From JACDAN01 sp963721345 (lineage in GTDB: Bacteria; Actinomycetota; Thermoleophilia; Gaiellales; Gaiellaceae), in NCBI GenBank assembly GCA_963721345.1, contig CAVRIT010000001.1, forward strand, positions 1,426,001 to 1,490,000: 64,000 nt of DNA, given 5' to 3'. The position numbers and the translations under genes were made by a program. Below the pieces are notes generated by a model. The model did not search any database. It was not told the DNA's origin and was given only the letters and a program-made list of their open reading frames with translations. Within the stretch, counting starts at the first letter, position 1, and each line of letters starts with the position of its first letter. Shown in pieces: positions 49,078-55,083 of the stretch.

Positions 49078-49517
49078 ATGAACAAGCTCGTCATCGGCCT
49101 GGCGGCATTCGTTCTGCTCAGCGCCGGAGGTGCGCTCGCAGGGGGCGCGATCAGCGACTCCTCCGACGACGACTCGGCGACGACCACGGCGACGACGGCC
49201 GGCACGACCACGACCGGAACGACCACGAACGACACGACCACGAACGACACGACCACAACGACACGACCACGATGGACACCACCACGGTCGGCACGACCAC
49301 CTCGGCGACCGAGACGGGCGCGGACGTCAGCGGCCCGTGTGACGAGGCCGAGCACGCGAACGACCCACGGTGCCAGGGCGGCTCCGTCCGCGACGACGAC
49401 GCGCAGTGGCCGGCGCGGCGGGCGGAGCGGGAAGCGGACGACGACCGCTGCGGGGCCGAACCGCGGCTCCGACGACCCACGACAACGACCACGACGACTA
49501 GGAGGAACGGAAGATGA
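49078..49517 (+). pseudogene. Threonine-rich secreted protein gene with a one-base deletion
   Basis: AGGAGG (49068-49073) precedes ATG 49078. The first frame gives a signal peptide (about 1-22, LVIGLAAFVLLSAGGALAGG), then SDSSDDDSATTTATTAG and a Thr-rich TTTND repeat. The third 15-base repeat (49249-49262) is only 14 bases long; restoring a G after 49256 continues the repeat as TTTND-TTTMD-TTTVG and then reads CDEAEHANDPRCQGG. Without it the frame changes to arginine-rich antisense-like sequence. The 3' end is also ambiguous: a third frame ends in HDNDHDD at TAG 49499-49501. It is a wall- or surface-associated protein or its remnant; a sequencing error is possible. Confidence 0.65.
49219..49277 (+). 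repeat. 15-bp tandem repeat encoding TTTND
   Basis: Four units of ACGACCACGAACGAC: 49219-49233 and 49234-49248 are identical, 49249-49262 lacks one G, and 49263-49277 has ATG in place of AAC (ACGACCACGATGGAC). Fifteen bases keep the frame, so only the shortened unit disrupts it. Such repeats can vary in number by slipped-strand pairing. Confidence 0.85.
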
Positions 49518-49867
49518 AGACGATCGGTGTACTGCTCGCCTCCGGGATCGCCCTGATCGCCCTGGCCATCCCCGCTCTCGGCTCGGGCGCCGCGCAGACG
49601 GTCCGGGTGAACGAGGTCGACGGCCGCATCTCGCTGTCGGCCCGGCCGAAGGGCGGAGTCGTGAAGTTCGTCGTCCGCAACGCGGGTGACGAGGGGCACG
49701 ACTTCTGGCTCCGCGGCGGTGGGAAGCGCTGGAAGACGCGCGTCCTCGGCGTCGGGAGCTCGGCGACGCTGACGGCGCGGCTGAAGAAGGGCGTCCGCTA
49801 CTCCTATTGGTGCGGCGTCAGCGACCACGCCGAGGAAGGAATGCGCGGAAGCTTCGTCGCCCGCTAG
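49514..49867 (+). CDS. Secreted cupredoxin-like (type 1 copper) protein
   Basis: A 117-residue protein with a Sec signal peptide (about 1-27). It has a predicted plastocyanin-like beta-barrel. The copper ligands are visible: His in DEGHDFWLRG, then the cluster YWCGVSDHAEEGM, with Cys, His five residues later and Met five after that. This matches blue copper C-x4-H-x4-M spacing. It probably carries electrons or buffers copper outside the membrane. GGAGG (49501-49505) gives a good ribosome-binding site. It lies after the Thr-rich secreted gene and is followed by palindromic element 2. Confidence 0.88.
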   Translation: MKTIGVLLASGIALIALAIPALGSGAAQTVRVNEVDGRISLSARPKGGVVKFVVRNAGDEGHDFWLRGGGKRWKTRVLGVGSSATLTARLKKGVRYSYWCGVSDHAEEGMRGSFVAR

Positions 49868-50035
49868 TAGAGGCCTGATGGGAAATTCACCCGGGCCGGA
49901 TGACGCCCCAGACACGGCGCCGGATCAGCGCGTTCGCCCGCGACACGTAGCTCCGCTACGCGCCGCGAACGACCCCGCTGCCCGGCTTGGTCTGGAGCGC
50001 CCCCGGCTGCGGCTGAATTTCCCATCAACCCTCTA
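49868..50035. repeat. Long imperfect palindrome after the cupredoxin gene (element 2)
   Basis: 168 bases beginning directly after the TAG stop. The outer 22 bases of each arm (TAGAGG, two variable bases, TGATGGGAAATTCA) pair at 20 positions, including a perfect 14-base block (49876-49889 with 50014-50027). Pairing continues inward with gaps (CCAGA/TCTGG, CGTTCGC/GCGAACG) to a central CGTAGC-TCC-GCTACG hairpin. The ends resemble those of element 1 (TAGATGGTTGATGCCA). It contains no gene. Role as transcription terminator, mRNA stabiliser or mobile repeat cannot be decided from one sequence. Confidence 0.7.
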
Positions 50036-50126
50036 GCCGCCCGCGACGACGGCAAAGTCGAGGCGGTCTTCGGCTCTCCCCGGGACCGCCTCGGCACTTT
50101 TGCACTTCCGGGTACAAAGCACGGGA

Positions 50127-50834
50127 ATGCGCTTCGGAAAACGCACCATTCTCCTCGTCGAGGACGAGGAGTCCATCACCGCCCCGCTCGTCGAGGCACT
50201 CGAGCGGGAGGGGTTCGACACCGCGGTCTCGAGGACGGCGGGCGAGTCCCTCGACCTCGCCGAGCGCGTGAAACCCGACCTCGTTCTGCTCGACGTGATG
50301 CTGCCCGACGGCTCCGGCTTCGACGTCTGCCGTGAGCTGCGGGCGCGGTCCCGCGTCCCGATCATCATGCTCACCGCGCGGGGCGAGGAGGCGGACCGCG
50401 TGGCCGGCCTCGAGCTCGGCGCGGACGATTACGTCGTCAAGCCGTTCAGCGCCCGCGAGCTCGTGGCGCGGGTGCGGGCGGTGCTCCGGCGCGCAGCCGA
50501 GGCGGGAGAGCGTCGGGTCGACGGCGCCACGGAGATCGGCGAGCTGCGCGTCGACCCTGGGCGACGCACCGCTACCTTCCGAGGTGACGAGCTCGAGCTC
50601 AGCCGCAAGGAGTTCGACCTGCTCCGGCTACTCGCAGACAACGCCGGCTCGGTCGTGACGCGAGAGCGGCTGATCGACGAGGTCTGGGACACGAATTGGT
50701 TCGGCTCGACGAAGACGCTCGACGTCCACGTCAGCGGGCTCCGCAAGAAGCTCGAGGACGATCCGGGGACGCCCCGGTACATCCATACCGTGCGCGGTGT
50801 CGGCTTCCGGTTCGCGTCCCCGGACGACGTATGA
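50127..50834 (+). CDS. OmpR-family response regulator 2
   Basis: A 235-residue regulator. The receiver has VEDEE (11-15), phospho-acceptor Asp56 in VLLDVMLP, IIMLTARGE and DYVVKPFSA. The winged-helix domain (about 140-235) has LSRKEFDLLRLLADN, GSTKTLDVHVSGLRKKL and GVGFRF at its end. ATG 50127 is chosen over an upstream TTG because the receiver begins a few residues later. It is coupled to a sensor kinase gene by an ATGA junction. The kinase is split by a frameshift (see next entries), so this regulator may lack its normal partner. Confidence 0.93.
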   Translation: MRFGKRTILLVEDEESITAPLVEALEREGFDTAVSRTAGESLDLAERVKPDLVLLDVMLPDGSGFDVCRELRARSRVPIIMLTARGEEADRVAGLELGADDYVVKPFSARELVARVRAVLRRAAEAGERRVDGATEIGELRVDPGRRTATFRGDELELSRKEFDLLRLLADNAGSVVTRERLIDEVWDTNWFGSTKTLDVHVSGLRKKLEDDPGTPRYIHTVRGVGFRFASPDDV

Positions 50835-51949
50835 GAGCCAGAAGCCTGCGCACCCAGCTGCTCGCGGCCTTCGCCTATGTGCTCGTGCTGGTGATCGTGG
50901 CGCTCGAGGTGCCGCTGATGCTGAACGTGGCGCGACGGGTCGACGCTGAGGTCAAGGCGCAGGCGGCCGCCGAGTCGCAGCTGATCGCCGCCAGCGCGGC
51001 GGGCCGGATGGGTGAGCGCGGGGAGCTCCAGAGGATCGTCGAGGAGGCCGAGGACGAGCTCGGTGGGCGCGTGATCGTCGTCGATCGGGAGGGCAGTCTC
51101 GTGGCGGACTCTGACGAGCTCGTTGCGGGCGAGTACGGCGACCGCCCGGAGATCCGGACCGCGCTCTCGGAGGGGCGGATCGCCCAGGGCCGCCGCTTCA
51201 GCGACACGCTCGGCGAGTCGCTCCTCTACACCGCCGTGCCGATCGTGCGTGGGGAAGACCGCGTGGGCGCCGTCCGCGTGACGCAGAGCGTCGACGCGAT
51301 CGATGCTCGGGTGCGGCGCGACCTCGCCGGGCTCGCGGGCATCGGGCTGATCGCGCTCGTTCTCGGGCTCGCGTTCGCCTGGGTGCTGGCGGGGACTCTG
51401 GCGCGCCCGCTCCAGCATCTGGCGGCGACCGCGCGGCGCGTCGAGGCCGGCGACCTCGAAGCCCGGGCCGAGCCGGAGGGCTCCTCGGAGCATCGCGAGG
51501 TCGCGCACGCCTTCAACGACATGACTCAGCGCCTGGGCGGCGTGCTCGAGGCCCAACGACAGTTCGTCGCCAACGCGTCCCACCAGCTCCGCACGCCCCT
51601 GACCGGGCTCCGGCTGCGGCTCGAGGCGGCGTCGCTCAAGGCCGGCCCGGAGCTGCGGGACGAGCTGGAGGCTGCCGAGCGCGAGGTCGAGCGTCTCGCC
51701 CGGTTGCTGACGGCGCTCCTGACGCTGGCACGGGAGGGCGATCGCCCCACGGCGCTCGCCGCGGTCGCGCTCGGGGAGGTCGCCGACGAAGCTGCCGAGC
51801 GCTGGAGCGCGCGCGCCGAGCAGGCCGGGCACGAGCTTGTCGTCGACTGCCGCACCGACGCCGTCGCGCAGGCCTCGGCCGAGGACCTGGCGATCGTCGC
51901 CGACAACCTGATCGAGAACGCGATCAAGTACTCGAGCGACGGCAGGTGA
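50831..51949 (+). CDS. Sensor histidine kinase, N-terminal part of frameshifted gene
   Basis: A 372-residue product. Transmembrane helices at about 10-31 and 168-189 flank a Cache-like or unclassified extracytoplasmic region (EGSLVADSDELVAGEYGD resembles sensor folds). HAMP and HisKA follow, with phospho-acceptor His251 in NASHQLRTP. The ATPase domain begins, and the N-box DNLIENAIKYSSDG is its last motif before TGA 51947-51949. The G1 and G2 boxes needed for ATP binding lie in the next frame from 51946. As read, this protein could not phosphorylate itself. Confidence 0.85.
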   Translation: MRARSLRTQLLAAFAYVLVLVIVALEVPLMLNVARRVDAEVKAQAAAESQLIAASAAGRMGERGELQRIVEEAEDELGGRVIVVDREGSLVADSDELVAGEYGDRPEIRTALSEGRIAQGRRFSDTLGESLLYTAVPIVRGEDRVGAVRVTQSVDAIDARVRRDLAGLAGIGLIALVLGLAFAWVLAGTLARPLQHLAATARRVEAGDLEARAEPEGSSEHREVAHAFNDMTQRLGGVLEAQRQFVANASHQLRTPLTGLRLRLEAASLKAGPELRDELEAAEREVERLARLLTALLTLAREGDRPTALAAVALGEVADEAAERWSARAEQAGHELVVDCRTDAVAQASAEDLAIVADNLIENAIKYSSDGR

Positions 51950-52257
51950 CGGTGGAGTGCGGTGAGGACGGAGACGAGGTGTATCTGGCGGTGCTCGACG
52001 AAGGTCCGGGAATCGAAGAGGGCGAGCAGGAGCAGGTCTTCGAGCGGTTCTCGCGCGGGAGCGGAGGACAGAGCGCGCCGGGAACCGGGCTCGGGCTGGC
52101 GCTCGTAGCGACATTGGCCCGGCGCTGGGGAGGCTCGGCGCGGATCGCGAACCGGCCCGAGGGCGGAGCACGGGCGGAGATTCGGCTGCCGCGCGCGTCC
52201 GCGTCTTTGCAAACCGCGAACAGAGACCTGGACGAGGCTTTACCCGGCCGCGTCTAG
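51946..52257 (+). CDS. Sensor histidine kinase, C-terminal part of frameshifted gene
   Basis: A 103-residue continuation with G1 DEGPGIEEGEQEQVFERF and G2 GTGLGLALVATLARRWGG, the second half of a HATPase_c domain. It overlaps the first part in a GTGA. Joining the two frames by adding one base near 51940-51946 (for example in GGCAGG) restores a continuous ATPase domain with the natural SSDG-x-VTVE strand. The fragment alone has no N-box. It may be a split gene, a recent frameshift, programmed frameshifting or a sequencing error. Confidence 0.8.
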   Translation: MTVECGEDGDEVYLAVLDEGPGIEEGEQEQVFERFSRGSGGQSAPGTGLGLALVATLARRWGGSARIANRPEGGARAEIRLPRASASLQTANRDLDEALPGRV

Positions 52258-52260
52258 CCT
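52255..52260 (+). promoter_or_regulatory. -10 box for the small Gly/Ser-rich gene
   Basis: TAGCCT, six bases before ATG 52267; it overlaps the last codons of the kinase fragment. Confidence 0.3.
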
Positions 52261-52266
52261 GGATCC

Positions 52267-52626
52267 ATGCGTCTGGCCCTCGTCCTCATTCTCGGGCTCG
52301 TCTTCGCAACGGGTCTCGGGCTCGGCGCGCACATCATCGCGCGCGACACCGTGGCGCTACCCGTGTCCAGCATCGAGGCCGGCGACCGGCTGGCTCCCGT
52401 GCAGACGACGACCGAGCGACAGACGGCGCGGCGAGCGAGCACGATCACGCAGCGGTCGACGACAACCACCGCGAGGGGTCGCACGACGGCGGCGACACGA
52501 CCCGAGGTGGAAACCGATGAAGACAACTCGGGACGAGGACGGGGCCGGGGTCGCGGCCGCGGCGGCAACAGCGGTAGCGGCGGCGGCGGAAGCGGAAGCG
52601 GAAGCGGAAGCGACTCGGACGACTAG
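52267..52626 (+). CDS. Small secreted or anchored low-complexity protein
   Basis: A 119-residue protein. A signal-anchor or signal peptide (about 1-21, LALVLILGLVFATGLGLGAHI) is followed by a Thr/Arg-rich segment and an Asp/Glu stretch. The C-terminus is an Arg-Gly repeat (GRGRGRGRGR) and a Ser-Gly repeat (GSGSGSGSDSDD). Low complexity resembles that of the Thr-rich secreted protein 3 kb upstream. Function unknown; wall-spanning linker or disordered surface protein is inferred. Its stop is in a CTAG shared with the convergent cupin-TPR gene. Confidence 0.7.
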   Translation: MRLALVLILGLVFATGLGLGAHIIARDTVALPVSSIEAGDRLAPVQTTTERQTARRASTITQRSTTTTARGRTTAATRPEVETDEDNSGRGRGRGRGRGGNSGSGGGGSGSGSGSDSDD

Positions 52627-53276
52627 CCCAGGAGCTCGACGAAGCGCGAATCCGACCGGATCGCGTCGAAGTCGGTGTCGGTCGTCGCCAGGTCGCGAAA
52701 GCTGTCGTCCCCGGCGATCGACTCGCGCAGGTGCTCGATCGCCTCGTCCGGCCGCCCGAGCAGGCTCTCGGCGCACGCGAGGTTGTAGAGGACGGTGGGG
52801 TCGCCCGGATTCTCCTCCTGCACCTTGGTCAGGTGCTGGTGGGCCTTGTCGTACTCCTTCGTCGCGAAATAGCTGAGCGCCGGAGCCGAGCGCTCCCAGT
52901 TCGACGGCGTGAATGCCTCGCCCGGGCGCCCGCCGACGGCGAGCACGGTCGTGTCGTCCTCGGCGGCGACGGCGCCGCGTTTCACGCCCGGGTCGGCGAC
53001 GAAGACGACGGTCCCGGTCGGCGCATCGATCGTCTCGCCGTCCACGGTGAACGTCGCCCGCCCGCTCAACACGAGATAGAGCTCCTCGTGCCGTGGGCTC
53101 CGCGGGCCGTCCTCGACGTGCTCGCTGATCACCTGCGAGCCCTTCGGCGCGCTCCACGCGTTGATGCCGAAGCTCGTGACGCCGAGGTGGTGGCGGATCG
53201 CAGACCACGAGCCCCCGGGGGTGGACGCCGGAAACTCCATCTCGTCGAGAGCGGCGACCTTGAACTTCTCGCTCAC
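52623..53276 (-). CDS. Cupin-TPR fusion protein
   Basis: A 217-residue protein from GTG 53276. The N-terminal half (about 40-120) is a cupin: RHEELYLVLSGRATFTVDGE and GTVVFVADPGVKRGAVA carry the two cupin motifs, with His and Glu of the first visible and the second His not obvious. The C-terminal half (about 130-190) is TPR-like (YFATKEYDKAHQHL, DPTVLYNLACAESLLGRPDEAIEHL). Cupins of this type often sense or bind small molecules. GTGA junction with the DUF1028 gene. Fusion with TPR suggests protein-binding. Function unknown. Confidence 0.85.
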   Translation of the reverse strand: MSEKFKVAALDEMEFPASTPGGSWSAIRHHLGVTSFGINAWSAPKGSQVISEHVEDGPRSPRHEELYLVLSGRATFTVDGETIDAPTGTVVFVADPGVKRGAVAAEDDTTVLAVGGRPGEAFTPSNWERSAPALSYFATKEYDKAHQHLTKVQEENPGDPTVLYNLACAESLLGRPDEAIEHLRESIAGDDSFRDLATTDTDFDAIRSDSRFVELLG

Positions 53277-54367
53277 GAGCGAACCCTCAGCTCCTCGAGC
53301 ACGATCGGGTCGACCGACTCGACGCCGTCGACGCGTTCCTCGAGGTTCTCCGTGCCCGCCCAGCGCACGAATGCGTCCCCGAGCTCGCCCTCGTAGCCGA
53401 GCCGGGCGAGGCGCTCACGGAGCTCACCGGCAAGCTCCTCGTCGACCGGGAGCCACTGATCGCGCGGCGTGACGCCGAAGATCGCCTGGTGCAGGCCGTA
53501 GAGACGCCGCAGCTCTTCGAGCGGGCGTTCGTGGTCGTCCACGCGCAGATCGACGATCTCGTCCGAGAGGTTGGCGTAGCCACCGTCCTTCTCCACGACG
53601 ATCAGCGCCGCGGATTGTTGGCCGCGGCTGTCGCCTCCCGCAGCCTGCGCGGCGTCGAGCACGTCCATCAGCCGCTCGGCCAGCGGCTTGCCCTCGGTCT
53701 GCTCGAAGGTCTCCGCCATCGCGTCGACCGTCTCGGCCGACACGAGGATGTTCCCCTGGACGGCGTAGCAGTGCCCGGTCCGGCCACCTGCCCAGTCGAG
53801 GCACTCGTCGCCGGTGTAGGTCGCGGCGCGGCCCTCGGCGTCGACGATCCCCAGTTGACGGTGCGCGCGGCCGTCGTCCGCCGAGGTCAGGCGCCCGACC
53901 ACGTCCTCGGCCGACAGTCCCTCGCGGAGGAGGTCGAGCCCGTTCGGCCCGTACTGTGGGTTCGCGTAGGCCTGGGTCGCCACCGCTCCGACATGGGGCT
54001 GGGCCCAGGGCACGACGGAGCCGACCGCGAGGAACTTCGACTGCGTGGCGACACCCCACTGGCCGGCTTCGAGGTCGCAGGCCACGATCGAGTACGTCCC
54101 GTAGGTCATCGCGATCAGGTCGAGATCGACGAGGGCACGCTGATCCTGCGGGACGAGCACCGACGAGACCTCCGGCCGTTTCAGCGCTGCGAGGACGGCG
54201 TCGGGCGAGGCCGCGCGCACCACCACCGGCCTACCTTCCTCGAACGCGGCGCGCATCGCCTCGTCGTCCAGCTCGTCCAGCACGAGAGCGCCGTCCACGT
54301 CCAGCTCACCGTCGACGGCGATCTGCGGGACCTTGCGGCCCGTGGCGCCGAACCAGCGTTCCCTCAA
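53273..54367 (-). CDS. DUF1028 protein with unusual N-terminal extension
   Basis: A 364-residue protein from TTG 54367 in a TTGA junction with the UPF0173 gene. The DUF1028 domain starts only at residue 87 (MTYGTYSIVACDLEAG) and has GVATQSKFLAVGSVVPWAQP, HVGAVATQAYANP and ECLDWAGGRTGHCYAVQGNIL. DUF1028 has an Ntn-hydrolase-like fold. After it comes a C-terminal segment (about 305-360) like the putative peptidoglycan-binding domain often attached to this family. The first 86 residues (IAVDGELDVDGALVLDEL, EEGRPVVVRAASPDAVLAAL) form an alpha/beta domain that I do not recognise. Confidence 0.85.
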   Translation of the reverse strand: MRERWFGATGRKVPQIAVDGELDVDGALVLDELDDEAMRAAFEEGRPVVVRAASPDAVLAALKRPEVSSVLVPQDQRALVDLDLIAMTYGTYSIVACDLEAGQWGVATQSKFLAVGSVVPWAQPHVGAVATQAYANPQYGPNGLDLLREGLSAEDVVGRLTSADDGRAHRQLGIVDAEGRAATYTGDECLDWAGGRTGHCYAVQGNILVSAETVDAMAETFEQTEGKPLAERLMDVLDAAQAAGGDSRGQQSAALIVVEKDGGYANLSDEIVDLRVDDHERPLEELRRLYGLHQAIFGVTPRDQWLPVDEELAGELRERLARLGYEGELGDAFVRWAGTENLEERVDGVESVDPIVLEELRVRS

Positions 54368-55053
54368 ACCGTGATCGTCTCGCCCGGCTCCGGCGTCAGC
54401 AGCTCGACGTCCGTGAGCTCGCGCAGCTCCTCCGGTGTGCCGGTGAGGATCGGGAACGTCCCGTAGTGGCACGGGAAGCACTGCTTGACGTTCAGGAGCT
54501 CGAGCGCCACCGCGGCCTCGCGCGGATCCATGGTGAAGTGACCGCCGATCGGGAGGATCGCGACGTCCGGCTCGTAGATCCGCGCGATCAGCTGCATGTC
54601 CATGAAGACCGACGTGTCGCCCGCGAAGTAGAGCTTCGTCCCGTTCTCGGCCTCGACCACGAAGCCGCAGGACTCGCCCGTGTAGGCGCCGTCGTCGCTC
54701 GCGGACGAGTGCCGCGCGTCGGTGAGCGTCAGCTTCACTCCGTCGACGTCCTGGGTACCGCCCTTGTTGATCCCGGGCACCTCACCGACGTTCGCCCCCT
54801 GGCTCCCGAGCCACTTCTTCAACTCGATCTGGGCCACGACGGTGGGCGAGTGGCGCGCGATCAGGTCGACGCTCGAGCCGACGTGGTCGCCGTGCCCGTG
54901 CGTCAGCGCGAGGATGTCGATGCGTTCCGGCTCCTTCTCGTCGTCCGGACAGTTCGGGTTGTCGAGGAACGGGTCGACGTAGACACGCTTACCGCCTGGG
55001 GTGTCGAAGCGGAAGGCGGCGTGGCCGAGCCACGTCAGGGCGACATCGGGCAT
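54364..55053 (-). CDS. UPF0173 metal-dependent hydrolase (metallo-beta-lactamase fold)
   Basis: A 229-residue protein. It has WLGHAAFRFDTPGGKRVYVDPFLDNP, the metal motif LTHGHGDHVG, RHSSASDDGAYTGESCGFV, YFAGDTSVFMDMQLI and ILPIGGHFTMDPREAA, and CFPCHYGTFPIL. All the metal ligands of the UPF0173 family are present. Biochemical role is unknown, possibly a phosphodiesterase or lactonase. AAGGAGG lies 4 bases before the ATG, a strong ribosome-binding site, and TAGGCT further upstream suggests a short leader. It heads the UPF0173-DUF1028-cupin operon. Confidence 0.93.
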   Translation of the reverse strand: MPDVALTWLGHAAFRFDTPGGKRVYVDPFLDNPNCPDDEKEPERIDILALTHGHGDHVGSSVDLIARHSPTVVAQIELKKWLGSQGANVGEVPGINKGGTQDVDGVKLTLTDARHSSASDDGAYTGESCGFVVEAENGTKLYFAGDTSVFMDMQLIARIYEPDVAILPIGGHFTMDPREAAVALELLNVKQCFPCHYGTFPILTGTPEELRELTDVELLTPEPGETITV

Positions 55054-55083
55054 TGATCCTCCTTGGTCTGGGCCGCGGTGAGC

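Noticed and set aside
49219..49277. Short tandem repeats as a CRISPR array
   Set aside because: Units are contiguous 15-mers without spacers, encode TTTND in frame, and no cas genes are nearby.
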